Shown here piece by piece: positions 50,825-60,573 of a DNA stretch of 64,000 nucleotides. Positions within the stretch are counted from its first letter, which is position 1; each line of letters begins with the position of its first letter. Under the pieces are notes generated by a model, which saw nothing but the letters and a program-made list of their open reading frames with translations, was not told the DNA's origin and searched no databases. Source of the stretch: Natrarchaeobaculum aegyptiacum (GTDB lineage Archaea > Halobacteriota > Halobacteria > Halobacteriales > Natrialbaceae). The stretch spans positions 744,001 through 808,000 of the forward strand of contig NZ_CP019893.1 in the NCBI RefSeq assembly GCF_002156705.1, read 5' to 3'. The translations under genes were made by a program, and so were the position numbers.

Positions 50825-52069
50825 TCAGGTGTCGGGGACAACATTGACGAGGATATCAAACGCGTCAACACTTTCACAGACCCGATCGTCCGCATCGATT
50901 AGGTCGATCAGATCGGTGTCGGATTCGAGCGACGACTGTAACTGCGAGACGGCCCGGAGATACCGTTCGAGTGAGCGTTCGGTGACAACACCGTCGAGCA
51001 GATCGCCAATTTCGATGAGATACGGGAGCAATTCCGACAGTTGCTGGGTGTACTGGGCGTGGACGTTTTCGCTGTCGGCCAGTTCGCTGTCGGAAACCCG
51101 AACGATCTCTCGTGCTACTCGACTACTTTCCCCGTGGTGCTCTTCGATACGGTCGCCAAGCGTGGCAAAATACCTGGTACGATCCTTGATCGTCTTTCGG
51201 AGCGTGTACCGCGCAAACGTATCACGTTCTTGCTCGAGGGCGTGTAGCGACGTCTCTAGGTTGGCGAGTCGGTCCTCGATATCGTCGACGTCGGGATTTG
51301 GGTCAACGGGTTCGTGAACTGGCGTCTCGTGGGGGTTATCGGTGTCCGTGAGGTGCTGGACGAGCACGCTAAAGAGCAGTTCGTGGCTGTACACGTACGG
51401 GCGTGGGGCCCCGTCAGTAATTTCGGTCCACGATCCATCGGGTGTGCGTTCGTATCCTCCGAGATAGACGGCTGGATCGGACTCGGACGTCGAATCTCTC
51501 CCGTAGTCCTCGTGGTGCCGGTTGGTCAATTCCTGTGCGAACGACGTCGCATCACGGTCGGCCGATTTCAGTTCGGAGAGGTCAATCGTTTCGGTGACTG
51601 CCGACGTCTCCGGTGGGTTCTCTCGGTATGTGAGTTCGAACGTTTCGACGACTCGGTTTGGCACGGCATCGTCTTCGACCGCACCGTCAGTATCCGGTAC
51701 TGGTACCGTCTCGACCGGAACTTCGTCGTACTGGATGAACAGGTGGAGTTCGTCCGACGAGGTGTCCGGCAGTGATGTCGTCGTCATCTGTTCGACGACG
51801 ATCGGACGACCGTATGCATCAAGTGCGAGTCCCGGCGTCAGCGTTATTTCGATCCCGTCGCTCGTCGGTTCGAACGACTCGATGTCTAGTCCCGAAACGA
51901 CTCCCGAACCGGTAATATAGCGGTTGAGCGTCTGCAACCGCTTGCTGTGATACGAGCGGTCAATCTCCATGATTCGGGGCGTCATCAGTTTCCCCTTAAA
52001 GAAGCGGTTTTTGGTGAATTGAGAGAGACTTCCTTCCGCGCTCGAAAATTCGCGTGATGGGCCGTTCAT
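50825..52069 (-). CDS. Probable eCIS baseplate or tail-fibre protein
   Basis: 414 residues. The N-terminal part has FTKNRFFKGKLMTPRIMEID, RSYHSKRLQTLNRYITGSGV and VSGLDIESFEP, with TLTPGLALDAYGRPIVVEQM after it. This architecture recurs in eCIS clusters of actinobacteria and archaea and is thought to sit at the baseplate periphery. About residues 265-414 form long coiled-coil helices (DIEDRLANLETSLHALEQER). Receptor-binding would be consistent but is not shown. It has its own promoter box at 52101-52109. Confidence 0.7.
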   Translation of the reverse strand: MNGPSREFSSAEGSLSQFTKNRFFKGKLMTPRIMEIDRSYHSKRLQTLNRYITGSGVVSGLDIESFEPTSDGIEITLTPGLALDAYGRPIVVEQMTTTSLPDTSSDELHLFIQYDEVPVETVPVPDTDGAVEDDAVPNRVVETFELTYRENPPETSAVTETIDLSELKSADRDATSFAQELTNRHHEDYGRDSTSESDPAVYLGGYERTPDGSWTEITDGAPRPYVYSHELLFSVLVQHLTDTDNPHETPVHEPVDPNPDVDDIEDRLANLETSLHALEQERDTFARYTLRKTIKDRTRYFATLGDRIEEHHGESSRVAREIVRVSDSELADSENVHAQYTQQLSELLPYLIEIGDLLDGVVTERSLERYLRAVSQLQSSLESDTDLIDLIDADDRVCESVDAFDILVNVVPDT

Positions 52070-52100
52070 CTCCGTCTATCATTGCTGACACACTCTCTTT

Positions 52101-52109
52101 TATTAAAAA
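52101..52109 (-). promoter_or_regulatory. TATA box for the gene at 50825-52069
   Basis: Minus-strand TTTTTAATA within AATTTTTAATAAAAG, 32-40 bases upstream of ATG 52069. The 250-base gap upstream is otherwise empty, so a new transcript probably begins here. Confidence 0.6.
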
Positions 52110-52319
52110 TTCCGCATGTATAATTTACCGTAGGTGGTGACAGGAACCGCCCCGGCTCTGATACAGGTCGATGGACATCGGTTTCGGTATCCCTGCAAGT
52201 GTCTCGTTTCCGCAGTTGTCGACCAAACGTCGGTCGACGAGAGAGATAGGAACCGAATATATTGTCGATTAGAAATCGGCTGGCTGAACCTCGACCCAAC
52301 GAAATCGATTCTCGCTACC

Positions 52320-54509
52320 CTACCCTTCATTAGTGCCACTCAAGTACGTGTCTTGTCCGAGCGTCGCATCACCCAGTGAGAACGACTCGGTTCCCAGGTG
52401 CGTGTTGACTCCGAGGAATGTTGCCCGTCCGAGCTCGAACTCGTCATCGACAACGTAGACTGTCGCGTCGACGTGTGCGGGCGTTTCAGTCTCGGTGATG
52501 GTCTCGATTGCTTCTTCGTGGACAGCGGATTCGAACGGGCCACAGAAGACGGCAACCGATCGATCCGTTGGAACCAGCGAGTCGTAGCTGCTGTCGGAGA
52601 CACCGTCAGTTCCCAATTCGACGTCTGCCGGCTCGAGGAAGAACAGGCGGTGACCAGTCATCGTTTCTCCCTCTGCACCGCTCGAGTCACGCGCCTTTTT
52701 GTCCGTTGCGTGGCGAAGATAGAGTTCGATCACGTCTCGTAGCCCTGCGCGTGTCCCCCGTTTTTTGTAGAGTTCGGGAGCCCGCGCCAGGTATTCCCGT
52801 CGTGCGCTTTCGGGCCACTCGCGGTACTCGTCAGCGGCGAGCCAGTCTTCGAGCCACTCGAGTGAGTTGCTCGGGGCACCGTGTGGGTCGAAATATTTGG
52901 TGATCCCGTCGATCTCGGACTGGATGTCGACGAACGACGTCTCGAAAACCGACAGAAACCGTTCGAGAAACGCCGCCGATCTCTTGTCTTCCTGATACAG
53001 TTCAGGCATGTACCGGAGATACGACTGTCGAGGACAGTACGCCGTCACGGTGTCGACGAGCGGTGACGCCGTCGGTGTCCCGATCAGTTCGAGTGCGACG
53101 TACAGATATCGGCCGACAGCGTCGTGTAGTAGGATGTCTGGACTCTCGTCGCCTTCGGCGACTGTCCATTCGGATTCGGCGTGTTTTTCGAGCGCGTTGA
53201 ACGCGGTTCGTTGCCACTTTCGGACGGTCTTCGACGACAATGACTCCTCGTGGGTGGCAATCGTCTTGGGATTGGACCGTGCCAGTTCCATCCCGGAACT
53301 GACACCAGCCGCCTGCAGTGACCTGCAGACGTCCGCGGATCGAAGCGGTGCCCACTGGTCCGACGGTTCGTTGGATGGAACGGTTTCACCAGCACCGACT
53401 CCGGAGGAGTCTGGTGTTGTCTCTGTCTCTCCCCCTGAAGTTGGTGTTTCGAGCGGCAACAACGGTTCGTCTGTCGCGTAATAGCGGATTTTGAGCCTGG
53501 TGTTTGCCGGAAAACGAGCGAGATCGACGGTCAGTCGATGCCACTCGAGTTGTTCGGTTTCCGAATCGTATCGCGTCATCGCGATTCCGGTGTGTTTGTT
53601 CCGATCGGTTCGTCCGAGGTATTCGGTTCGTTCGGTCAGTGCCAGACATCGGTTGTGCGTATCGATTGCGTAGAACGACCGCATTCCGTCTTCGGATTCG
53701 GTACTGATCAGCGTCTCGATCGGTCCGTCGCTCTCGACCGTTTCGAGTCGAGTCAGTTTCTTCGTCCCCGGCTTGTACTCAAAGAGGGCGTACTCGTTCC
53801 GATTTTCGACGACGCCAGCGAGGACGAGTGACTCTTCTGTACCCGTTATCGCCGTCGGCGTGAACCGATGGTCCGCGGCGATGAGCGTTTCGGAGAGTCG
53901 TGGTTCGTCACCATCGGTGTCACTGCGGTTGGACTCGCTTCTCCAGAGTCCGTATCCATCGCCCGTCGCGGTCAGTACCACTAACCCGTCCGTTACAGTC
54001 GTCGCGTCGACTATCGTTCCCGGCGGCTGGTTCGTTTCTTGCTTGTCTCCGCGAATCGAGACGAGTGTCCCCGCGTCGTCGACCACGTGCAATGCACCGC
54101 AGCCGTACGTACTCGCGGACGGCGTGTCTACTGGAACCTCGATCGCCTTGGTTTCCCGCCGCGTTTCGGGAATGACAGCTGTGGTCTCTCCTAACTCGTG
54201 AGTAACGAACACGCGTGATCCAGCAGTTGCGATCGATTGCGGTGCCCAGCCGTGGCGGGACGTTCTGTCGATCACCAGTTCGCGTGTCTCGGTCGTCACA
54301 TCGTACTCGTACAATCCGCCGTCCATCGTGAGAAGGTAGAGGGTCCCGGTCGGGTCCACGGAAACGTCGACGATATCGTCGCCGATCATCTGTGAACGAA
54401 TCGCGGTCGCCTCCGTCAGGGCGATTCCCCCGTCAGTGATTTGAGCGTTTCGTGCGACCCACTCTTTCCACCCAGTCTCGCTCGTCGTCACTGTATACGA
54501 AAACGTCAC
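52320..54509 (-). CDS. eCIS tail protein (P2 gpI / TIGR02242-like) with N-terminal propeller-like domain
   Basis: 729 residues. The C-terminal ~270 residues are the tail-I-like baseplate domain: RYMPELYQEDKRSAAFLERF, DIQSEIDGITKYFDPHGAPS, LEWLEDWLAADEYREWPESA and ELYKKRGTRAGLRDVIELYL. The first ~370 residues are repetitive beta strands (DVSVDPTGTLYLLTMDGGLY and similar WD/NHL-like units), as in a beta propeller. In between (about 400-445) is a helix-hairpin-helix-like segment (CRSLQAAGVSSGMELARSNP). Normal tail-I proteins are about 200 residues; the propeller could be a surface adhesin carried on the baseplate. Stop and start overlap the baseplate gene by 4 bases. Confidence 0.85.
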   Translation of the reverse strand: MTFSYTVTTSETGWKEWVARNAQITDGGIALTEATAIRSQMIGDDIVDVSVDPTGTLYLLTMDGGLYEYDVTTETRELVIDRTSRHGWAPQSIATAGSRVFVTHELGETTAVIPETRRETKAIEVPVDTPSASTYGCGALHVVDDAGTLVSIRGDKQETNQPPGTIVDATTVTDGLVVLTATGDGYGLWRSESNRSDTDGDEPRLSETLIAADHRFTPTAITGTEESLVLAGVVENRNEYALFEYKPGTKKLTRLETVESDGPIETLISTESEDGMRSFYAIDTHNRCLALTERTEYLGRTDRNKHTGIAMTRYDSETEQLEWHRLTVDLARFPANTRLKIRYYATDEPLLPLETPTSGGETETTPDSSGVGAGETVPSNEPSDQWAPLRSADVCRSLQAAGVSSGMELARSNPKTIATHEESLSSKTVRKWQRTAFNALEKHAESEWTVAEGDESPDILLHDAVGRYLYVALELIGTPTASPLVDTVTAYCPRQSYLRYMPELYQEDKRSAAFLERFLSVFETSFVDIQSEIDGITKYFDPHGAPSNSLEWLEDWLAADEYREWPESARREYLARAPELYKKRGTRAGLRDVIELYLRHATDKKARDSSGAEGETMTGHRLFFLEPADVELGTDGVSDSSYDSLVPTDRSVAVFCGPFESAVHEEAIETITETETPAHVDATVYVVDDEFELGRATFLGVNTHLGTESFSLGDATLGQDTYLSGTNEG

Positions 54510-56455
54510 AATCGATCACCTCGCTGGGTGGATGGGTGCATATCGACGGTCACGCGTTCGACTGAAAACAGCCCCATCTCGCCTATCCTCACTCGGTCGT
54601 CGGTCGACGTCCCACCGTGTGCAGTGATCGAAATGTCCGACACCTGTGCAACCGCATCGACGCTCTCGATCACGTTCCCTAACGCCTCACGTTCGAGTGG
54701 GCGACCAAGCGGCCACCCGTTCTCGTCAAATCCGTAGAGTGGGTGAAGATACGACTCGACTGCATCGGTTATTGCCGACTCGAACCCGCTCTGGGCGTAC
54801 TGCTGTCGAACCTCACCACTTACTGTAATCTCGAGTCGGACGTACTGTGGGCCGGTGACGTGAACCCGGTCAGTCAATAGCGTCCGCTCCCGGAGATACT
54901 CCCGAACGGTATCGAGAAACGCCGCACTTGGTTCGGGACTCGGAATGTCCGCCGGTGCGTATGGAACGACGATCACGGTCGCTCGTCCGCTGTCGACCGC
55001 GACGTGCGTCCGCCCGATCCTGAGACCGGGTGTTCGTGCCGCGAGACGGCGATAGTCCGCTGTGGTCACTGCACGAGCAGGGCGATCGAGGTCCCGTCTA
55101 ATACGGTGTAGTGCCTCCGTAACAGTCTCGCCGTCCGTGCCGCCTGTTGCGGGCCCAAGCGGGGTGATATTTATTTCCCTCGCAGCGTGTTCGGCACCGA
55201 ACGTCTCCCCAGGATCGTCGAGTTGCCAGTTTGCTGCTGCCGAGACGTTGCCGCGTTCACCACCACCGTAGACGTACTCTGCGCTGACCGTCGAATTTGT
55301 CGGGGGAACGGCACCGTTGAATCCGTCGCCGAACGTGACGCGACCTGCTGTCCGGTCGAGCACGTAGTGGCGGTCCTCAGGACCGGATGCATCGAAGTCG
55401 GGCACCTCTGTGTACCGTTCGCCGTCGACGTAGACCGTCACGGAGAGAACGGGACTGTTCGCGAATCGATACATCTGATTGTCGAACTGTGAGTCGGTTA
55501 CTGACTCGGCTTCAGCGGACACCGGGGCCAATCGTTCGTGGTCGACGCTGACTGCGTGGGTCGCGGTGACGACGTTCGTTCGAATGCCGTCGAGCTGTGG
55601 TGGAATCTCGTATCCCGGACGGTCGACGCGACAGCGGATCCACGTCGACGCTGTGGCTGTGTCGGGGAGGGTGGAGGGACTCGAGTTGGCTTCTGCCGAT
55701 AGTTCTGGTTCGTCTGTGACGAGTTCGATGATCCCTGATCGATAGAACGAGTTGGTGTCATCCGTGGAAACGGCCAGCCGTTCCCAGCTGCCGTCACAGT
55801 GGTGTTCCCACGCGAGTGCGACCGACGGCTCGAACGGTGAGTGCTGTTCGTCCGCCACCGGCGACGGCGTTGGCAGGTCATCGTCGTGGTAATCGACGTG
55901 AAGAGTGAGACGATCCGTCGACGCGAAGGGATCGTGGTCGAATCCAATGTACACGGTGTCGCCCGCTTCGACGCGACGGCCGAACGGCCGGTAGTACGTC
56001 CCCGATGCGTCGTTTGCCTCGCTGTGGTTGCTCACAGCGCCAGAATCACTGATTACGCTGTCGACGCGGGCAGTCGTAACAACGAGTGGCCTGTCTGTTT
56101 CGAATCGGTACCGTTCGTCGATACCGTCGGTCACGGCCAGTTTGGTCCCCGCTGGGAGCCGCGTCCCTGCGAATCGTTCGGGAACGTCGAACCTGATCGT
56201 CGCCGTCGCTGAATCCGGCGGTCGTTGTCGATACCCGAGTAACTGGAGGTACTTCTTGCGGTGTTCTTCGGTAATCTGGTCGAGTTGATAGGTGTGGGTC
56301 TCGGTCAGCCACGCGAGGACTTCCAGAATCGTTATGCCGGGATCGTGCGGGTTGAAATCCGTCCACTCGTCGGAGTACGCTGGAATCAGCTTTTTAGCCT
56401 GATCGAGTAACGCTTCGTACTCCCTGTCGTCCAGTTCGGGTAAATCAAGTCCCAT
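54506..56455 (-). CDS. eCIS baseplate J-like protein, smaller paralogue
   Basis: 649 residues from ATG 56455 (MGLDLPELDDREYEALLDQA); the open frame extends upstream into the previous gene. The N-terminus WTDFNPHDPGITILEVLAWL with ETHTYQLDQITEEHRKKYLQ is a baseplate wedge motif. The C-terminal half has YVLDRTAGRVTFGDGFNGAV and ALHRIRRDLDRPARAVTTAD with YRRLAARTPGL, the J-like core, and ends with a domain containing YGFDENGWPLGRPLEREALG. It is a paralogue of the next gene upstream and together they should form the wedge (Afp11/Afp12 places). It starts 4 bases after that gene's stop. Confidence 0.88.
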   Translation of the reverse strand: MGLDLPELDDREYEALLDQAKKLIPAYSDEWTDFNPHDPGITILEVLAWLTETHTYQLDQITEEHRKKYLQLLGYRQRPPDSATATIRFDVPERFAGTRLPAGTKLAVTDGIDERYRFETDRPLVVTTARVDSVISDSGAVSNHSEANDASGTYYRPFGRRVEAGDTVYIGFDHDPFASTDRLTLHVDYHDDDLPTPSPVADEQHSPFEPSVALAWEHHCDGSWERLAVSTDDTNSFYRSGIIELVTDEPELSAEANSSPSTLPDTATASTWIRCRVDRPGYEIPPQLDGIRTNVVTATHAVSVDHERLAPVSAEAESVTDSQFDNQMYRFANSPVLSVTVYVDGERYTEVPDFDASGPEDRHYVLDRTAGRVTFGDGFNGAVPPTNSTVSAEYVYGGGERGNVSAAANWQLDDPGETFGAEHAAREINITPLGPATGGTDGETVTEALHRIRRDLDRPARAVTTADYRRLAARTPGLRIGRTHVAVDSGRATVIVVPYAPADIPSPEPSAAFLDTVREYLRERTLLTDRVHVTGPQYVRLEITVSGEVRQQYAQSGFESAITDAVESYLHPLYGFDENGWPLGRPLEREALGNVIESVDAVAQVSDISITAHGGTSTDDRVRIGEMGLFSVERVTVDMHPSTQRGDRL

Positions 56456-56459
56456 CGCG

Positions 56460-59400
56460 TTAGTCCTCCGTCGTGGTGACGCTGAGCTCGTGCGGTCCGT
56501 GACAGACCAGCGTGTTTTTCGGCAGCGTTTCGACTCGCTGCTGATCGGTGATCGACCGCCGTTCGTCGTTGACCGTGATCGTCGCGTCGAAGTTCGACAC
56601 CCCCTCGACGGCATCGACGCCGGTAACGACGTCGGCGAGCGATTTCCGTGACGGAAGTGTTCCGAACTCCCATCCATTACCGTTGTTTCCCGTCAATGGA
56701 TGGATGAACTCGTCGAGTCGGTCTTCGATGGTCGATTTCAGCAGGGAAACGCTCTTGACGCCGCTCGCTCGAACCGTTGCCTGGACGGAGAGTTCACTGT
56801 AACTTGGACCGCGAACGACGATATCGCGGTCCGTATCCGAAACCAGCGTTGCTGGCGCACGTTCGTACAGCGTCTGACGTACGTCGTGTTTCAATTCCAT
56901 CGACGGCACGGGCTTTTCCCGCTGTGCGTCCGGAACGATATAGACGGTTATGCAGTTCTCGGCATCGGTCACACAGGACACTCGAGCGAGTTCCGGAAAC
57001 TCGCCTTTTGCGACCTGCTCGTAATCGCGTGGCGTTACTGCCCGCCCACGATGTCGGAAGCGGTTCGTCGATCGCGAGACGAGCGTGTCCGTCGATTCGA
57101 CGTCTGTCCCGCCGCTGGCCGCCGTCGGATTCGTCACGGTATCGACCAGCGCGATCGAACTCTTGAGGTCGGTAATCGTCCACGGACCGACGTTTCCATC
57201 GCTGCCACCGCCGGTCGTATACGTCGCCTTGATATTGTCCTGTCCGCTCTGTGGAATCTTGCCGTTGTCACCGTCACCGAACTGAACCGTCCCCAGCGTC
57301 CGGTTGATGACGTAGTGGCGATCCTGTGGTCCCGACTCGAGAAAGTCGTCGACGGCGTTCCATCGAACCCAGAACGCCTTCAGTTCACCACGAGAGTCGT
57401 ATTCTCGGTTGACGTCTGCCGGCCGTTCGTTCAGGAGTCGGCGTCGCTCGCCCGCCGACATGGTATCTAGTGCGTCCACCCAGAGATCGATGTCGATCAC
57501 CGGTGCGTGCGAGCAGGCGAACGACTGTTCGTGGGACCCGTTGCTCGAACCGAGTATCTCGTCCTCGACGGTGATTTTGTTGTGCGCCCATTGCGTATTG
57601 GGATAGAGGCCTGAAAGAATGGGAGGAAGCGTCGTTTGTTCTGTCGTCATGTTCGCCGGGATTGACGACTGGCTGTCGTCGGTACGGGCGCGGGTGGTCG
57701 TCTCTCGATCTCGATCGGTGACGGAACCCTTACCGATCTCCCCGCCTTCCGACTGGAACGCAACGGCTTCGTCCTCAACATCGAGGTGGGTCCTAAACTC
57801 GTCTTTCGTCAGCCGTGCCCTGATCCAGTGACGTTGTCGACCGAACAGTTCAGCCTCCGTCGTTGGCGTCGGAAACGTCAGCATGACGATTCCTCGCTCG
57901 GTCAGACCGGCGGTCTGATCGCGAACGTCTATCTGGTCCCAGGTCGGCTCGTTGTCCACAGTACAATACTCCCACTGGACGCCCGGATCGAACTGTTGTG
58001 GATACGTGGCGTCGTCGATCACGAAAAAGAGACTTATCGGACCGTTTTCCAGTCGTCGATCGAATCCAAAATACACCGTCTGCGCGTCGTCGGGGAGCGA
58101 GACGAACGGATCGAAACTCCACTCTCGTTTCGTCAGGTCGTCACTGTATGCGCCGTTGTTCTGCCGGACGATCGTATTGAACGAGAGGTCGAGGTGCTCG
58201 TACTCGACGATAACATCGCCGTAAACCGGTGGATCGGGCCTCGTTGTGAAAGACGTCGACAGCGGTCCATCGGAATCTTCGATCGACGGCTGGTCGTACG
58301 TCCCGCTAACCAGGCGTGCACGGATCCAGACGTTGTCGTGACCTGCAACTGTCGTCGGCTCGATATCCGACGGCACCTCGAACTGAACACGACCGGGGTG
58401 TCGTAATGCCTCGGTCTCGTCTGCGACGGAATCCAACCGCGTCCACCCGTTTCCGTTCCAGTACTCCCAGGAGACCTCGGGTGGTCCGTCCAGAACCCCT
58501 CTATTCACGTTCGTCTCTTCGTCGAGATGGGGTAACGTGTCGGCTATCGCGTCACTTTCTGTCGCTCCAACTCCATCGTCTCCATCCCGACCACCGGTGG
58601 CCAACGAACTCGAGTCCTGCGGGTTCGCGGATTCGGATTCGGCCGGCGGTGTAAACGTGAGTTCGACCGTTCCGCCAGGCTTGGTAAACGCCTCCTCGCA
58701 GGCGACGAAAAACGTTACCGGTGGGTGCGGGACCCGTCCGAACGGGTGCAATCGATCGTCGTCGAGCGCGATCGGGACGTCGTTCGACAGCAGCATATCC
58801 GGGTCGAGACCCGTCTCAGAATCGGTCTCCCGATCGTTGCTCGTTACCTGTAGTGATATCGAACGGATAGTCCACGTTGGGACGGCCGTCCCGTCGCGCA
58901 GCGAACAGCGCAACCACCGACCCTCGATCCCGTTTACCGCCTGGAGCGTCGGTTCTCCGGGTAGCCGGAATCGCTGTTCGGCAACGCCGTCACGGGTGCG
59001 TGAGTCATTCGCTGAAGTACTGGAATTTGCCTGCAACTGTTCTTGTAAGGCTTTCACACTGTCGTCGTCGGACTGCGGCGTGTCGTCTACGACGCGCTCG
59101 AGGCGATGCCATCCGTGTTCTCCGTCCTCGTTTTCGCCGTAATACTCCCAGATCGTCTCTTCGAAGATCGGTTCCGGATCTGACTGCGAATCGATTCTGA
59201 CGGTAAATGTCGATCCAGCGGCTACATTGAGTGCGGATTCGTTCTCGAGATAGAGTGCATGGGACTGTATCAGCTCGCCGTCGAACAGCCGCGTCTGTTC
59301 GCTCTCCAGCAGAGCGTCGTGATCGACGATCGCGTCAGCGGTCGGATCGACCGCGACGATGTCGGTAAGCGATGCCGGTGTGGCTTCGAATCCGGCCTCC

Positions 59401-59765
59401 TGTGGAAGCTCGAACTGTTGTGTCTCTCCGTTCGCCGGAGCCGCGATAGCGGTCGTTCCCCCGGGGATTGGCACGTTTCGATCGAGATCTCTGGAGACGT
59501 CGAACGAGAGTGGAACACGGGCTGCTTGCGGGGGTCGCCGATCGAAATCCAGCGCATCCAGAAAGCCGAGCAAGTGTTTTTCCGGGACCTCGTTGAGGCG
59601 GTTCCATACGTCGGCTTCGAACGACGAGAAGATCCGAACGAGCGTCTGGCCGACGTCACCTGACTCCGGATCCCACGTTTCGGTATATGTGCGTGCTCGC
59701 TGGCGAAGCGCCTCGTAGATCTCCTCCTGACTTCGGTCGTCAATAATTGGTTCGGTTCCGTTCAT
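56460..59765 (-). CDS. eCIS baseplate J-like protein, large paralogue
   Basis: 1101 residues. N-terminus: RARTYTETWDPESGDVGQTL with VRIFSSFEADVWNRLNEVPE. Conserved J-like core near residues 790-1060: YVINRTLGTVQFGDGDNGKI, STNRFRHRGRAVTPRDYEQV, then HPLTGNNGNGWEFGTLPSRK. The middle ~500 residues are beta-rich insertions repeated in pattern (VSWEYWNGNGWTRLDSVADE; VQWEYCTVDNEPTWDQIDV), probably Ig-like or carbohydrate-binding-like decorations. This is the main wedge protein, corresponding in order to Afp11. The 114 bases before its ATG hold no convincing gene. Confidence 0.88.
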   Translation of the reverse strand: MNGTEPIIDDRSQEEIYEALRQRARTYTETWDPESGDVGQTLVRIFSSFEADVWNRLNEVPEKHLLGFLDALDFDRRPPQAARVPLSFDVSRDLDRNVPIPGGTTAIAAPANGETQQFELPQEAGFEATPASLTDIVAVDPTADAIVDHDALLESEQTRLFDGELIQSHALYLENESALNVAAGSTFTVRIDSQSDPEPIFEETIWEYYGENEDGEHGWHRLERVVDDTPQSDDDSVKALQEQLQANSSTSANDSRTRDGVAEQRFRLPGEPTLQAVNGIEGRWLRCSLRDGTAVPTWTIRSISLQVTSNDRETDSETGLDPDMLLSNDVPIALDDDRLHPFGRVPHPPVTFFVACEEAFTKPGGTVELTFTPPAESESANPQDSSSLATGGRDGDDGVGATESDAIADTLPHLDEETNVNRGVLDGPPEVSWEYWNGNGWTRLDSVADETEALRHPGRVQFEVPSDIEPTTVAGHDNVWIRARLVSGTYDQPSIEDSDGPLSTSFTTRPDPPVYGDVIVEYEHLDLSFNTIVRQNNGAYSDDLTKREWSFDPFVSLPDDAQTVYFGFDRRLENGPISLFFVIDDATYPQQFDPGVQWEYCTVDNEPTWDQIDVRDQTAGLTERGIVMLTFPTPTTEAELFGRQRHWIRARLTKDEFRTHLDVEDEAVAFQSEGGEIGKGSVTDRDRETTTRARTDDSQSSIPANMTTEQTTLPPILSGLYPNTQWAHNKITVEDEILGSSNGSHEQSFACSHAPVIDIDLWVDALDTMSAGERRRLLNERPADVNREYDSRGELKAFWVRWNAVDDFLESGPQDRHYVINRTLGTVQFGDGDNGKIPQSGQDNIKATYTTGGGSDGNVGPWTITDLKSSIALVDTVTNPTAASGGTDVESTDTLVSRSTNRFRHRGRAVTPRDYEQVAKGEFPELARVSCVTDAENCITVYIVPDAQREKPVPSMELKHDVRQTLYERAPATLVSDTDRDIVVRGPSYSELSVQATVRASGVKSVSLLKSTIEDRLDEFIHPLTGNNGNGWEFGTLPSRKSLADVVTGVDAVEGVSNFDATITVNDERRSITDQQRVETLPKNTLVCHGPHELSVTTTED

Positions 59766-59879
59766 ATTGTCGGCTCGTGATCAACGGAATTTCGATTCAT
59801 CGGACGTCGGTTATCGGAACACTGATTCTGTGGACTGTTCGCCGATTCCACCGCTGTTGTGTCGTCCTGCTGTCGTCGT

Positions 59880-60278
59880 TCATCCGTCACCTTCGGTGAT
59901 GTGGAATGGGTATACCATGTTCGAGAGGCTGTTCGTCGTGCGAACGTAGTAGTCGATCTCGATCAGGATTCTGTTGGGGTCGTCACTCGCCGTCGACACG
60001 TTGACGTCCTCGATGTCGATGCGTGGTTCCCACCGAACCAGCGCCTCGTGGACGCTGCTTTCGATGAGATTCAACGTTGCTGGTGACGCAGCCGAGTAGA
60101 CGTGATCGTGGATATCACAGCCGAACTCGGGACGCATAACGCGTTCTCCTTTTGCAGTCCCCAGGATGATCTTGATCGATTCGCGAATGTCTTCTTCCGC
60201 GTCAGATGTTTCGATGTTGCCGCGGTGGTCGGTCGTGACCGGATACTGCCACCCGGTTCCGAGAAACTCTTCAGCCAT
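59880..60278 (-). CDS. eCIS gp25/lysozyme-like baseplate protein (Afp9-like)
   Basis: 132 residues from ATG 60278 (MAEEFLGTGWQYPVTTDHRG). The family signature is IRESIKIILGTAKGERVMRP with EFGCDIHDHVYSA, then LIESSVHEALVRWEPRIDIE. In T4 this protein (gp25) nucleates the sheath on the baseplate; the name lysozyme-like is historical and no catalytic Glu set is seen. It starts 2 bases after the PAAR gene. Confidence 0.93.
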   Translation of the reverse strand: MAEEFLGTGWQYPVTTDHRGNIETSDAEEDIRESIKIILGTAKGERVMRPEFGCDIHDHVYSAASPATLNLIESSVHEALVRWEPRIDIEDVNVSTASDDPNRILIEIDYYVRTTNSLSNMVYPFHITEGDG

Positions 60279-60280
60279 GG

Positions 60281-60571
60281 TTAATCGATAAGGACTGTTG
60301 GACACCCGGAAACGATCTTGTTCGGGGGTCCGTTTTCGATGACCGTATCTCCCAGTCTCGTTGCCGGCATATTGTTTATCAGGACGGTTGTACTGCCGTC
60401 GACGACGGGACCACCGACGTGTGGTGTCACGCCAGTGGTTAGCGGACAGCTGTGGACATCGACGATCGCTCGCCATGCCGGCCGGTTCCCGATGAACACG
60501 TTCGGACTACCCGTCCCTGCCAATGGCGTTCCGTGAGCGGTCCCGTCACCTGTTCGTGCTGCTGGTTTCAT
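60281..60571 (-). CDS. PAAR-domain spike tip protein (Afp10-like)
   Basis: 96 residues: the start MKPAARTGDGTAHGTPLAGT, glycine-rich turns (GSPNVFIGNRPAWRAIVDVH and later PHVGGPVVDGSTTVLINNMP) and the end GPPNKIVSGCPTVLID. His and Cys residues at the PAAR metal positions (H13, H40, C42, H51 and the C-terminal Cys) fit the zinc-bound cone that sharpens the spike. Gene packed between spike (2 bases) and gp25 genes. Confidence 0.93.
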   Translation of the reverse strand: MKPAARTGDGTAHGTPLAGTGSPNVFIGNRPAWRAIVDVHSCPLTTGVTPHVGGPVVDGSTTVLINNMPATRLGDTVIENGPPNKIVSGCPTVLID

Positions 60572-60573
60572 GG

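Noticed and set aside
56456-56677. N-terminal extension of the smaller J-like protein
   Set aside because: It lies inside the coding part of the large J-like gene and is Arg/Ser-rich shadow; ATG 56455 follows that gene's stop by four bases.
59797-59883. 28-codon frame between the gp25-like and large J-like genes, starting with an ATGA overlap
   Set aside because: Codon choice (many AGA/AGG/ACA) and composition are unlike neighbouring genes and the peptide has no recognisable feature; the overlap is probably accidental.
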